The notes under the pieces: model-generated | What the model was told of the DNA's origin: nothing | Databases searched by the model: none | Seen by the model: only the letters and a program-made list of their open reading frames with translations | Source of the DNA: Asanoa siamensis | GTDB taxonomy: Bacteria; Actinomycetota; Actinomycetes; Mycobacteriales; Micromonosporaceae | Assembly: GCF_016862555.1 (NCBI RefSeq) | Contig: NZ_BONE01000051.1 | Span: 1-63,650, forward strand | Reading direction: 5' to 3' | Length of the DNA: 63,650 nucleotides | Program-made: the position numbers and the translations under genes | Part shown: positions 54,501 to 62,895 of the stretch, in pieces | How positions within the stretch are numbered: position 1 is the stretch's first letter | Layout of the letters: each line of letters begins with the position of its first letter

Positions 54501-55505
54501 GTCGACGTGCCGTTCCAGGTCAGCGAGCTGCTCGTGCGACCGGTATGCTGCCGAGCTCCTCAACGCGTCCAGGTGGGCGCGCAGGCGGCCCGGTTCGCCG
54601 GCCACCGCCCGCAGCCGCTCGTCGGCCGCGCGGACCGCCTCCTCGGCGGTGGTGGCGGCCGACCGCGTGGCGTTCAGCTCGGCCCGCCGGGCGTCGGCGT
54701 CCGCGCGCCGGGCGGTCAGCGCGTCAGCGGCGGCCCGCGCGTGGGTGCGCAGGTAGGTGGCGTACACGCCGAGGAAGGCGGCGGTGGCGCGGTCCGCCTC
54801 GATCAACCCTTCGAGGGTACGGGCGACGGCTTCCATGTCATCGAAGGAGCGCGCGGCTTCCACCAGCAGGTGGTCGTCGAGCGGGCGGAGCCCCCGTTGC
54901 AGGGTACGGGACAACTCCACCGGGTTGAGGTCCTTCGCGAGCTGGGGCTTGCGCAACGTCAGGACCAGATCCAGCAGCTGCTCGTAGCGGGCCGGGCCCA
55001 ACCCGAACAGTGTCGCGTCGACCAGATGGCGGTATTCCTCAGCCGAGTCACGGACGGCTTCCGGCCCCAGAGACTCGATCAGATCTTTGCGGGTCAACGG
55101 CCGGTCATCGACGTCGAGCAGGGACAGGTCGACGCCGATGCGGCCGTCGGTGACGAAGTGCCAGCGGGTGACGCGGTCGTTGTGGCGGTGCGCCCGCAGG
55201 CCGATGCCGATCGTCACGTGCCGGGAGCCGTCGCCGAACTCCATCCACACGTACGCGTGGGCCGACTCCTGGCCCCGGTAGAGGAGGTTGGACTTCATGG
55301 TGCGGTCCTCGCCCGCGAACGGGTTCAAGCGACGTGGCTCGATGCGCCCGTCGAGCACGAAGGGGAACAGCACCTCGAGCGCCTTGGTCTTGCCGGAACC
55401 GTTCGGGCCGCGTAGCACGAGCCAGCCGTCGACGAACAGGAACTCCTCGTCGCGGTAGTCCCAGAGGTTGATCACCCCGGCGCGGGTCGGCGAAAATCGT
55501 GACAC
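51495..55505 (-). CDS. jetC: Wadjet type II component JetC, SMC-like ATPase (TIGR02680 family)
   Basis: A 1336-aa SMC/MukB-like protein. Walker A is at residues 33-41 (GPNGSGKTK), and very long Ala/Arg/Glu-rich coiled coils follow with a hinge region near the middle. The signature LSGGEQSVSLH and Walker B LLGLDEAFAGVDD lie near the C-terminus. It is the motor that extrudes DNA loops. Its length is typical for the family and no break is seen. It starts seven bases after the jetB stop. Confidence 0.95.
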   Translation of the reverse strand: MSRFSPTRAGVINLWDYRDEEFLFVDGWLVLRGPNGSGKTKALEVLFPFVLDGRIEPRRLNPFAGEDRTMKSNLLYRGQESAHAYVWMEFGDGSRHVTIGIGLRAHRHNDRVTRWHFVTDGRIGVDLSLLDVDDRPLTRKDLIESLGPEAVRDSAEEYRHLVDATLFGLGPARYEQLLDLVLTLRKPQLAKDLNPVELSRTLQRGLRPLDDHLLVEAARSFDDMEAVARTLEGLIEADRATAAFLGVYATYLRTHARAAADALTARRADADARRAELNATRSAATTAEEAVRAADERLRAVAGEPGRLRAHLDALRSSAAYRSHEQLADLERHVDDLAAAERRADLAAAGEVSSTARRRDEWERALVAMRDARALTGRLATELGADADAAGIVWEDGDGDPGGLATRVSARAAGRRADVRTVRQHADRLDQSGRERAAAADADRSARDALDAAAAAHVTAENGVRVARQEVVDGVHRWAADHAGMLTELAVPDVVDLLVASVDAASLRESYSDAVAAPVAARREVIAALDARLATLDGERAAIISERDEIAAERDDAPPPSPTRPAERSARAGAPLWQLVRFADDVAEPDAAGIEAALHAAGLLDAWLHPSAEETSAALDGGVRDAYLRAGSPVAGPSLADVLVPEVQESVSADRIVEVLRSIALDGWDGVAASGRWGQGAGVGRFAKDRCEYIGATARAARRAARIADCDRRIAELDGVRTTLDAERRAVVDVLAQVQSAAAALPPLTGTHAARRDLERAVAALRVREEAAATAAGRLDLAVAEQSAAALALSKAAADRNLPVDRLDATEEAVDRFDRLGVRLEAGHRAAAAAASAADQAGDRHTEAMERLDSAQAEAESARMRHQEKAEELGTLRAAIGAEAQQVLDDVASTTAAIEDAEAALDSARSVHSVALQDRAAVVARLELGTRAVEAALVEVRREAQRLRPYAHADLLTLMRAPTHLRWPGDALDDAVVELHEAILAATRDLTPTETSLKQSTTRLTTALGELQAQLPAAGLDHRPEWDTDEGVIVVRVADEQGLAPVAHFAERVARERRDQEQLLTDAEQRVFEDALLGQLARQIHHRTIEARDLVDAMDEQMRARRMSSGLTVGVGWRLADDLDTEQREVCKLLERDPARLGPAQLTTMRRHFAQRIKVARSVSPDKPYRELLADVLDYRQWRVFAFALHRPGGTTEPLTRARHSQLSGGEQSVSLHLPLFAAANALFGSARPDAPRLLGLDEAFAGVDDNGRGELMSLAKQFDLDLFMTGYDLWATHPSVTGAAHYDLSHSAVDHTVSTVLLVWDGSVNIADFDGTLARALGSPETRRAPALADG

Positions 55506-55512
55506 GTCAATC

Positions 55513-56841
55513 CTAGAAGAGGGCGCGTTGGCGGACGTGGGCGACGGTGTTGCGGTAGCGGCCGGTCAAGGGCAGCACGAGCACCCCGCCTGGCACGGGC
55601 GTCACCGCGCCGAACCGCGCCAGCAGCGCGACCGCCTCGGTGCGCAGTCGGTCGGGTTCGGCATGCCAGGCGGCGCCGAACGCCGACCCGTACCGGTCGA
55701 GTATGTCGACGACCGTCTCGGTCAGGAAGCTGTCCGTGATGAACGGGTGGCGGGCGACGTCGTCGGACTCATGCCCCCGCCCGTGCTCCGGCGACGTGGC
55801 CGGGGGGTCGCCGTCCATCCGGACCGGAGCCGGGAGCCCGGCGTCGACCTGGCCCGCCAGCGCGGCCTGGCCGGCCGCGCGGTCGGGAGCGGCCATCCGG
55901 CGTACCCGGCGGCGGTCGGGGTCGATGGCACGGTCGGCCATCGCCGTCGCGAGCAGCACCGCGGCCTGCGCCACGGAACCGGTGCCCGGGAACTGCTCCA
56001 CCGACAGCCTGGACGTGTCGACCAGCAGCACACCTTCGGCCCGGCGTTCGACCCGCAGCCCGGTGAGCCGGTGGATGTCGGCCGGGAGCGCTGGCCCACG
56101 TAGGTGGTTCACCACGTCTGGCGGCACGTCGGCGTAATAGACGACCGGGGAGTCAACGACGGCCCGACGCGCGGCCTGCGCGGCGGCCCGACGCTCGGCG
56201 TTGCCGCTGTCGCTCATCGACCGCTCGAGCAGTTCTGTGACCGAGCCGAGGTGTTGCAGCACCCGGGCCGGCCGGAATAACGCGAGCGTGACGTCGCGGG
56301 CGATGTCGTACAGCGCCTCACCCACTCCAGGGTCGCCCGCCCAGGACGCGGTCGAGCCGTCGGTGAGCCGCAGCGCTCCCCGCTCTTCCAGCCAGCCGAC
56401 AGCGTCGACCAACGCCCGGCGGTCGGGCCCGGCGTCGGCGTCGAACCCCAACCCGGTGATCCGGTTGGCGTCGCTGGCGACGGCGTCGGCCAGCTCGCTC
56501 AGGGTGATCTGGATGCCGGCCCGGCCGAGCACGGCCAGGGCCAGGCAGAGGTACGCGTAGCGGCGCCGGTCGAAGGGCCGGCCGGTGCGGGTGACGGCGG
56601 GCCGTTGCGGGTCGAGGGTGTCGAGGGCGCGGACCAACCGGGCGGTGCTGCCGTGGAGTTCGAGGCGGTATCCGAACGCTGCGGAGAAATCCTGACGGAG
56701 CTGTGCGGAGAACCGCCGGATTCTCGGCAGCGCTCGCTCGTCGGGCCATGCCGCCGTGATCAGCGGGCTGCGCAGCAGCAGGCGCACTGCCCGCTGGTAG
56801 TCGCCCAACTCGAGCTCGGAAATGTCAGCGGCGAACCTCAC
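55513..56841 (-). CDS. jetB: Wadjet type II component JetB (TIGR02678 family)
   Basis: A 442-aa protein made of winged-helix and helical segments (ELELGDYQRAVRLLLRSPLI, RYAYLCLALAVLGRAGIQITLSELADAV), as in the TIGR02678 family, which corresponds to the MukE-like kleisin partner in condensin-type complexes. Its ATG overlaps the jetA stop (ATGA). Confidence 0.92.
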   Translation of the reverse strand: MRFAADISELELGDYQRAVRLLLRSPLITAAWPDERALPRIRRFSAQLRQDFSAAFGYRLELHGSTARLVRALDTLDPQRPAVTRTGRPFDRRRYAYLCLALAVLGRAGIQITLSELADAVASDANRITGLGFDADAGPDRRALVDAVGWLEERGALRLTDGSTASWAGDPGVGEALYDIARDVTLALFRPARVLQHLGSVTELLERSMSDSGNAERRAAAQAARRAVVDSPVVYYADVPPDVVNHLRGPALPADIHRLTGLRVERRAEGVLLVDTSRLSVEQFPGTGSVAQAAVLLATAMADRAIDPDRRRVRRMAAPDRAAGQAALAGQVDAGLPAPVRMDGDPPATSPEHGRGHESDDVARHPFITDSFLTETVVDILDRYGSAFGAAWHAEPDRLRTEAVALLARFGAVTPVPGGVLVLPLTGRYRNTVAHVRQRALF

Positions 56842-58394
56842 GTCGCGCTCCGCTGCCTCGGGGTGGCCCTCGTGTGGGCCGCATCCGCGATGGTGAGGGC
56901 GTAGCCGGCGAGGTGCAGCCGGCCGAACTTCGTGGACACGGTCGTGAACCTCCCTGGTGTGGGGGTGAGGGTGAGCCGGACGCCGAAGGCCGCGGCGGCC
57001 AGCGGCGCGTCAGCCCGGCCGGCGGAGCGTGAGGCGAGCGCGATGTCCAGCAGCCGGCGCAACACCCCGGCTTGCGCCTCGTCGAGGTCGGCATCGTTGT
57101 CGGCCAACGCCGTCGCGGCCTCGACCTGCCGCCGTTCCTCCACCAACTGGCGCTCGCGCAGGTGTCGCCGCGCCGCGTCGGAACGGTCGACCCGCGCGGG
57201 CCGGCCGTTGCCCTGCCCCGGGGCCCGCCCGAACTGCACCAACGTGCGCGACAGCTCCACCGCGGGAGCGTCCCACCACGACAGCCGCGTCGCGATCGAC
57301 TCAGGATCGTCGTGCGCGACCGCGACATGCCGCGGCCCGCCCAGGCCGAACACCGCGTCGAACAGCGCATGCGCCGCCTCCGCGGAACCGGCATCGGTGA
57401 ACCAGGCGGCCAGGTGCCGCAGCTGCGACTCCCGGCTCACCCCGCCACGACGGGCGTCGGTGACCCGGCGTAACAGCGCCAGGACATCACCGATCGCCTC
57501 GATCGTCGCACCGGACAGCCGGTCGGCCTCGCTCGGCGCGTCGGCGCCCGGGGGCGCCAGCCACGAACGCAGGCCGGCCCAGCGGCGGCGCCAGTCATCG
57601 AGCCGCCCGACGGGTGTCGTGAAGAGTCGATCGTCCGCCTCGGCCGCCGCCTCCACGAGTCGCTCGAGGCCGGTCGCCTCCACCTCGTGTGTCGCCGCGC
57701 GCAGGCGCGGCGTGTAGCGCTGCAGCTCGTCGTGGAAATCGCGCAGGTGCGCGAGCAGGGCGTCCTTGTGCGCCAGAAAGACCTCCGGGCGCACGTCATG
57801 GGTCCGGCTGAGATCGCTGAGCATGTGGTAGAACCTGGCAGCCCGCTCGGCGACATCGGCCAGCGCGCGGTCGAGGCGGTTGAGCTTGCGGTAGACCTCC
57901 TCGGCGTCGCCGGCCGCGTTCGCGGCGGCGAGGGCCTTGAGATCGGCGAGGAGATCGGCGAACACCAATCGGGACAGCGTACTGTCGTCGACCCCCGCGG
58001 TCAGGACGCTCTCCACCGCCCGGTGAGCACGGTATCCAGCCTCGGTGAACTGGTAGACCGAGTGGCGATTGCGGTATTCCGCGAGGGTGGCGGCCCGAGC
58101 ACCATCCTGGCCACGGTCGAGCACACCCCACTCGACCAGGGCGTCCAGGAGACGCGGCAGCTCCAGCGAGGCCGGATCCGGAGCATCGGGATGCACGGCC
58201 GCCAAATCCGCGAGGGCCGCCGCCACCTCTGACGTGTGAAGGACGACGTGATAACTGGCGCGGGCGGCCTCAAAAGCACGCAGCACCCACAAATAGGCAA
58301 CGCGATAGTCAGCCGTGACGAAGCCGAACAGGCGCAGACGGTCATCCACCCCGAAGTCGTCGAGCCCGAACGACGACGTGCCCGACCGCTCCAT
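56838..58394 (-). CDS. jetA: Wadjet type II component JetA (TIGR02677 family)
   Basis: A 518-aa protein, the first gene of the operon. It matches the TIGR02677 family (YLWVLRAFEAARASYHVVLHTSEV, ALVEWGVLDRGQD, RRWAGLRSWL, ARRRHLRERQLVEERRQVEAATAL), the kleisin (MukF-like) subunit. ATG 58394 (MERSGTSSFGLDDF) is used because upstream codons have non-coding character. The complete order jetA-jetB-jetC-jetD without gaps makes the system likely to be active. Confidence 0.92.
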   Translation of the reverse strand: MERSGTSSFGLDDFGVDDRLRLFGFVTADYRVAYLWVLRAFEAARASYHVVLHTSEVAAALADLAAVHPDAPDPASLELPRLLDALVEWGVLDRGQDGARAATLAEYRNRHSVYQFTEAGYRAHRAVESVLTAGVDDSTLSRLVFADLLADLKALAAANAAGDAEEVYRKLNRLDRALADVAERAARFYHMLSDLSRTHDVRPEVFLAHKDALLAHLRDFHDELQRYTPRLRAATHEVEATGLERLVEAAAEADDRLFTTPVGRLDDWRRRWAGLRSWLAPPGADAPSEADRLSGATIEAIGDVLALLRRVTDARRGGVSRESQLRHLAAWFTDAGSAEAAHALFDAVFGLGGPRHVAVAHDDPESIATRLSWWDAPAVELSRTLVQFGRAPGQGNGRPARVDRSDAARRHLRERQLVEERRQVEAATALADNDADLDEAQAGVLRRLLDIALASRSAGRADAPLAAAAFGVRLTLTPTPGRFTTVSTKFGRLHLAGYALTIADAAHTRATPRQRSAT

Positions 58395-58640
58395 CAGCCC
58401 TCCACATCCCGGTGCACCACACCGTACCGAGGACGTCCGACATTCCGTCGCGGGCCGACCCATTCGGGTAGGGGACGGACTGCCCTCACACAGTCGCGAC
58501 GGCAGCCGACCAGCGCCGCGTGGACGTGGAGGCACGGCGGCGACGCCCCACTATCGCCACGATCGTGACCCGGCCGGCGTTGTACTTGATCATGCTGCGC
58601 ACTGCAGTCGATCCGGCCGAGCGCTGTCAGGTCAGGCAGG
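58395..58640. other. Upstream region of jetA and vapBC remnant
   Basis: About 245 bases. It should contain the jetA promoter on the minus strand. The expected N-terminal coding part of the Phd-type antitoxin is not found here: its frame meets a stop at 58587. Confidence 0.45.
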
Positions 58641-58733
58641 GGCTCGCTGCACGGCAGAATCGTCGCTACTGACGACTGGAACTCCGCGGAGGTCAACGAA
58701 GCCATCGCCGACGACTTCGGCTCGACCCGATGA
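58641..58733 (+). pseudogene. Phd/YefM-like antitoxin, C-terminal fragment
   Basis: 30 residues (GSLHGRIVATDDWNSAEVNE, then AIADDFGSTR) matching the toxin-neutralising tail of Phd-type antitoxins. The stop overlaps the toxin ATG (ATGA). There is no start codon in frame and the DNA-binding half is missing. Confidence 0.65.
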
Positions 58734-58964
58734 GCCTTCTCCTCGACACACACATCGTCCTGTGGTGGTTGGCCGACGACCCCACCCTCGCCGACGAGAT
58801 CAAGGACCGCCTCGACCAAGAACTCGACGTCTACGTCAGTGCAGCGACCATCTGGGAAGTCTCAATCAAACAAGCACTCGGCAAGCTCGGCCCGTCCGAC
58901 CTTCCCGAGCAGATACGCGACAGCGGCTTCCGACTTCTGAGCATCACCGCCGAGCACGGACTAG
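58730..58964 (+). pseudogene. VapC-like PIN toxin, 5' part, split by IS5 element
   Basis: MSLLLDTHIVLWWLADDPTL and onward to ITAEHGLA: the PIN-domain start with the first catalytic Asp (LDTHI) and the conserved Glu (IWEVSIK). The frame is interrupted at 58964 by an IS5-family element. Together with 59986-60122 it makes an intact 123-aa toxin. Disruption may have been favoured because its antitoxin is broken. Confidence 0.9.
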
Positions 58965-59875
58965 CGCGTGTTTCGTAGGGCTCGGAGCCATTGGTTGATG
59001 GCGGCGATGGTCAGGGTGGCTTCGTAGCGCACGGCGAGCTTGTCGTACCTCGTCGCCATGGCACGGTGTTGTTTGAGCTGGTTGATGCCGCACTCGACGG
59101 CGTGGCGCTGGCGGTAGAGCTCGGGGTCGAAGGTGGGCGGGCGCCCGCCCCTGGAGCCTTTGGCCTTGCGGTGTGCGTCCTGGTCGGTCTTGCTCGGGAT
59201 ACAGGCTCGGATGCCGCGGCGGCGTAGGTGGGCACGGTTGGCCTTGGACGTGTATGCCTTGTCGGCTAGGACTGTGTCTGGGCGGGTTCGTGGCCGGCCA
59301 CCACCGGCACGCATGACCCGCACTTTGGCCAGGACGGGGATGAACTGAGGGCTGTCGCCGCGCTGTCCGGCGGTCACCACCGCGGCCATCAGCTTGCGGC
59401 CCTGCTCGCAGGCCAGGTGGGTCTTGGTCGTCCAGCCGCCGCGGGACCGGCCGAGCCCGTGGTCTGCCGGCTCCGGCTGCGTGCCACCCGGCGGCTCCTT
59501 CTGCCGATCACCGTCGCGGCGGGCGCCGGCGGCGCGCTGATGGGCGCGGGCGATCGTCGAGTCCACACTCACGCTCCAGCCGATCAGGCCGGCCTCGTCG
59601 GCCCGGGCCTGCAACATCGCCAGGATGCGTGCCCAGACACCGTCACGCTGCCACCTCCGGAACCACCGATACAGCGTCTGCCACGGCGGATACACCTCGG
59701 GAACGTCCCGCCACGGTGACCCGGTCCGGACTCGCCACCGGATCCCATCGATGATCATTCTCATGGTCCATCTGCGTGGTCGATCAGGACCTGTTCCCGC
59801 AGGCAACAACGGCTCGAGCACCGCCCACTGCCCGTCGGTCAGGTCATGTCGCCTCGCTGCCGCTACGCTCGGCAC
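58961..59875 (-). CDS. IS5-family transposase
   Basis: A 304-aa DDE transposase of the IS5 family: N-terminal [14 protein letters not shown], the first Asp in [16 protein letters not shown], the second in [10 protein letters not shown] and the Glu in [14 protein letters not shown]. The TAG stop is read from the CTAG target duplication just outside the element (58961-58963), so the gene borrows its stop from the host sequence. Confidence 0.92.
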   Translation of the reverse strand: MPSVAAARRHDLTDGQWAVLEPLLPAGTGPDRPRRWTMRMIIDGIRWRVRTGSPWRDVPEVYPPWQTLYRWFRRWQRDGVWARILAMLQARADEAGLIGWSVSVDSTIARAHQRAAGARRDGDRQKEPPGGTQPEPADHGLGRSRGGWTTKTHLACEQGRKLMAAVVTAGQRGDSPQFIPVLAKVRVMRAGGGRPRTRPDTVLADKAYTSKANRAHLRRRGIRACIPSKTDQDAHRKAKGSRGGRPPTFDPELYRQRHAVECGINQLKQHRAMATRYDKLAVRYEATLTIAAINQWLRALRNTR

Positions 59876-59981
59876 GAGGTCTCCGGTGTGAAGTTCTGGC
59901 TTGGTCGCTGAACCAAATACCGGAGACCTCTTCAGTTATCGATCACCGACACGCCGACGTCGACGCCCTACGAAACACGAC
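58965..59981 (-). mobile_element. IS5-family insertion sequence, 1017 bp, with CTAG target duplication
   Basis: The ends are near-identical inverted repeats (left CGCGTGTTTCGTAGGGC; right, read inwards, GTCGTGTTTCGTAGGGC). CTAG flanks it on both sides (58961-58964 and 59982-59985), fitting the YTAR target of the IS5 group. Removing the element and one CTAG rebuilds the PIN gene exactly. It looks like a recent insertion. Confidence 0.95.
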
Positions 59982-60122
59982 CTAGCGGCAGGCCGGCTAC
60001 CGCCACACCACCGCGACCCCTTCGATCGGATGCTTATAGCTCAAGCTCAAATCGAAGGCCTGACGCTGGTAACCCGCGACGCCCACATCCAGAAGTACGA
60101 CGTTGACGTCCTGGCCGCATAG
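59982..60122 (+). pseudogene. VapC-like PIN toxin, 3' part
   Basis: Continues the toxin after the IS5 element: AGRLPPHHRDPFDRMLIAQA, then QIEGLTLVTRDAHIQKYDVD. It carries the last two catalytic acidic residues (RDPFDRM and TRDAHI). The first four bases are the second CTAG target copy. Confidence 0.9.
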
Positions 60123-60224
60123 GACAACGCGTCCAGGCAGGTTGCGGATGTCGACGACGCCCGAAACAATGAGGCCGCCGGGCTCAACCGCGACTGACAG
60201 ATCGCGGTCCTCGGCACCAAGGCT

Positions 60225-60385
60225 GCGGTCCATGATCCACAATCCCAACGCCGCCAACATGCGCAGGTCGGTGAGCCAACTGCCCACCCAGAAGACCATA
60301 CGGCGTGGTCAGTCGCCCACGTAGACGTCGCTGATCAGGGACAACCGCCCGGACGGTGCGCAGTTGTGGGCTGTATCCTGCCGGG
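60225..60385. repeat. Dispersed repeat, copy 3 (partial, about 160 bp)
   Basis: Aligns with the first half of copies 1 and 2, from CATGATCCACA to GTGCGCAGTTGTGGGCTGTATCC, including CGCCCACGTAGACGTC and GATCAGGGACAAC. The second half of the repeat is absent. It lies about 100 bases after the vapC remnant. Confidence 0.75.
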
Positions 60386-60749
60386 GGCGCCCACTGCAAG
60401 GGAAGACGCCGTCCACCTGCGAAAACTCTCTCTTCTCCTCGTGGAGGAGTCGTCGGTGATCAGCTGAGTCAGACCATCATTTGGCAAGTCGCGGATGCCC
60501 CCACGAGCCCGCCCGGTTTTGGGCGGCCTGCTAGCGGCCCTGAAGGCGCGTAGGTATACATCGCGTCGTCGTGCTCGGCCCCATTCGCCGTTTCACCAGT
60601 GTCGTTGCTGCACGCACGGCAGGTTATCGAACATACGTCTACGACTCGGGTTTGTGTGGGCGTGGCCGTCGCGTGTCCCCGGGTCGTACATGGCGATGGG
60701 GTGGCTCGGTGAGGCTTGGAGCTGCAGATCCGCTGAGTAGGATCGTCGG
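60386..60749. other. Intergenic region upstream of EamA leader
   Basis: About 360 bases with no gene recognised. The promoter for the leader and transporter transcript should lie in its last 60 bases. Confidence 0.4.
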
Positions 60750-60794
60750 GTGACTTCGTACTGGCATGTCGTCTTGCCGCCGCTCTGCGCCTGA
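60750..60794 (+). CDS. Putative 14-aa leader peptide
   Basis: GTG 60750 to TGA 60792-60794 encodes VTSYWHVVLPPLCA. A GTAGGAT ribosome-binding-like sequence lies about six bases upstream. The stop codon falls in the loop of the first of two hairpins that precede the EamA gene, the geometry of ribosome-mediated attenuation. No run of a single amino acid is present, so if the peptide senses anything it may be a translation inhibitor or stalling by its own sequence. Confidence 0.45.
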   Translation: MTSYWHVVLPPLCA

Positions 60795-60805
60795 TCGGGC
60801 GCAGA
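60784..60805 (+). promoter_or_regulatory. Leader hairpin 1
   Basis: Stem TCTGCGCC with its complement GGCGCAGA and a 6-base loop. It overlaps the last codons and stop of the putative leader peptide, so a ribosome there would keep it open. Confidence 0.6.
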
Positions 60806-60820
60806 CGCTGATCGGTTGCC

Positions 60821-60855
60821 CCTGACCGTCCTGCCATACCCCCAGGACGGTCAGG
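60821..60855 (+). terminator. Leader hairpin 2, possible attenuator
   Basis: A perfect 13-bp stem (CCTGACCGTCCTG with CAGGACGGTCAGG) and a 9-base loop, 64 bases before the EamA ATG. It is followed by a weakly T-containing stretch (TCGTCGTGTCGT). A likely terminator or attenuator. Confidence 0.7.
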
Positions 60856-60919
60856 TCGTCGTGTCGTGCGCCCGTTTCGGATCTGTCCCTGACGCATTCG
60901 ACGACGGAAGACGACGACC

Positions 60920-61879
60920 ATGCCAAACCGCACGATCCTGAGTTCTGCCCTGCCCACCGGGTCTCATCTGCGCGCCGCCCTGACCGGCGCACCGTCGGGG
61001 CCCGCCCCGATCCTGATCGCCGCCGTGTTGTGGGGCACGACCGGCACCGCCAGTTCCCTGGCCCCGGCCGGCGCGGCGCCAGCGGCGATCGGCTGCGCCG
61101 GGCTCGTCCTTGGCGGGCTCCTGTTGTTCCTCACCTCCCGGGGTGCCTGGTCGCTCTTGACCAGGTGCGAGCGGTCGCACAGGTGGCTCTTACTGCTTGG
61201 CGCGCTGGCGGTGGCCGGCTATCCGATCACCTTTTATCCAGCGGTGCAGCGCACGGGAGTTGCCGTGGCGACCGTGATCGCCTTGGGAAGCGCCCCGGTC
61301 TTCACCGGGCTATTGGCCTGGGCCGCGTCCGGGGTCCGCCCGACCATGCACTGGGCCGCCGCAACAACGGCCGCGGTGCTCGGCTGCGGCCTGCTTGTCC
61401 TCGGCCCCCGGCTCGGCCAGCACGCCGCGCCCATGGACGCGATGGGTGTCGCGCTGGCCGCTGGCGCCGGACTGTCCTACGCCGCCTACTCATTGCTCGG
61501 CGCGAAGATCATCAACTGGGGGCATTCCTCCGACGCGGTGTTCGGCGTCATGTTCGGTGCTGCAGCCGCACTGGTCCTCCCGGCCGTGCTGTACTACGAC
61601 ACCGCCTGGCTCGGCACCGTTCGCGGGGCGGCGGTGGCCCTGCACCTCGCCGTGTTCACCGTTTATCTGGCCTATCGCCTCTTCGGGCACGGTCTTCGCC
61701 ACACCTCGGCGGCGACGGCGACCACGCTCACCCTGGCCGAGCCCGCCGTGGCCGCGCTATTGGGCGTCACCATGCTCAGCGAACGCCTATCGGTCGTCTC
61801 CTGGTATGGCCTGGCTGTACTCGCTATCGGCCTCGCCGTCCTCACCGTTCCGGTCAAGGCCGGGCGCCCGTTGCGGTAA
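60920..61879 (+). CDS. EamA/DMT-family transporter
   Basis: A 319-aa membrane protein with ten hydrophobic segments in two EamA repeats (LIAAVLWGTTGTASSLAP in the first, AAGAGLSYAAYSLLGAKI in the second; the loop ATTLTLAEPAVAALLG is characteristic). Members export amino acids, drugs or metabolites, and the substrate here is unknown. The long structured leader suggests that expression is controlled after transcription starts. The weak ribosome-binding site GGAAG is upstream of ATG 60920. Confidence 0.9.
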   Translation: MPNRTILSSALPTGSHLRAALTGAPSGPAPILIAAVLWGTTGTASSLAPAGAAPAAIGCAGLVLGGLLLFLTSRGAWSLLTRCERSHRWLLLLGALAVAGYPITFYPAVQRTGVAVATVIALGSAPVFTGLLAWAASGVRPTMHWAAATTAAVLGCGLLVLGPRLGQHAAPMDAMGVALAAGAGLSYAAYSLLGAKIINWGHSSDAVFGVMFGAAAALVLPAVLYYDTAWLGTVRGAAVALHLAVFTVYLAYRLFGHGLRHTSAATATTLTLAEPAVAALLGVTMLSERLSVVSWYGLAVLAIGLAVLTVPVKAGRPLR

Positions 61880-62005
61880 CCGTTGCCGTGTCGAGGTCCG
61901 GCCCCGCAGCGTTCCCGGGCGCCGGACCTCGTTGCCTCGGCCATCACCTGGACTGACCCGACATCTCGCCGCCGCCGCGGTCTGGCCGATGTCGTTGGAC
62001 CCGGC

Positions 62006-62473
62006 GTGCGAGTCACGACGGCGTTCAACCGGATCCTGCAGCTGCCCGGCGCTTCGGTGCACACGGTGGCGTTCACCGATGAAGGCATCGTCATCGGGTT
62101 GCGTCGACGGCGACGCCGGCTGCTGTGCCGATGTGGAGCGAGAACGGCCGCTCGTTACGACTCTTCCCGTCGTCGGTGGCGGCACCTGGACTTCGGCGCC
62201 TGCCGAGTGTGGCTCGGAGCCGACATCCATCGCATCGACTGCCGTGCCTGCGGACGGGTCCGGACCGAACAGGTGCCCTGGGCTCGCCCCAACGCCCGGC
62301 ACACCAACGACTTCGAAAACATCGTTGGCTGGCTTGCCCAGCGGATGGACAAGACCAGCATCAGCCGCCTGCTGCGCTGCTCATGGGAAGCCGTCGACGC
62401 CATCGTCACCCGGGTCGTCGCCCACCACATCGACGACTCCCGCCTGGACCACCTCTACCGCATCGGCGTCGAA
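62006..62473 (+). pseudogene. ISL3-family transposase, N-terminal part
   Basis: GTG 62006 starts RVTTAFNRILQLPGASVHTV, with an ISL3 zinc-finger (CRCGARTAAR, CRACGRVRTEQVPW) and the helix-turn-helix region (ISRLLRCSWEAVDAIVTRVV) to LYRIGVE. At 62473 it is cut by an IS3 fragment. The catalytic DDE part continues after 62896. Confidence 0.88.
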
Positions 62474-62895
62474 GTGAGCGGCACGACGCGAGCTTGGTCG
62501 TCGCCGCGTTGAACATGGCCGCGGTCACCCGCGGCGGTGACGTGGCCGGGGTGATCTTCCACAGCGACCGCGGCAGTGAATACTGCTCGGCCGACTTCGC
62601 CCGCGCCTGCGCCCGCTGGAAGGTGCGCCAGTCGATGGGCCGCGTCGGATCGTGCTTCGACAACGCCGTCGCCGAGGCCACCTTCTCCACCATCAAGGTC
62701 GAATACATCCACCGCCGCCAGTTCCGCACCCGCACCGAGGCCCGCCTGAAGATCGCCACCTGGATCACCGACTTCTACAACCACCGGCGCCGGCACTCCG
62801 TCTGCGACGGGCTCTCACCGATCAACTACGAACAATCAACGGCCCGGGCCCTGGAGGCCCAGGCCGCATAACGGAGTCCTCCACGATTCCAGGGG
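62474..62895 (+). mobile_element. Partial IS3-family element inside ISL3 transposase
   Basis: Contains the C-terminal half of an IS3 OrfB (LVVAALNMAAVTRGGDVAGV, FHSDRGSEYCSADFARAC, DNAVAEATFSTIKVE, YNHRRRHSVCDGLSPINYEQ) ending with TAA at 62869-62871 and a short tail. The 5' half of the element and its first catalytic Asp are missing. It differs from the intact IS3 at 36928-38231, so it is another element. Confidence 0.85.

Noticed and set aside
53679-55415. A 578-codon plus-strand frame inside jetC
   Set aside because: Antisense to an SMC-like ATPase with complete motifs. Long shadow frames are expected here at this GC content.
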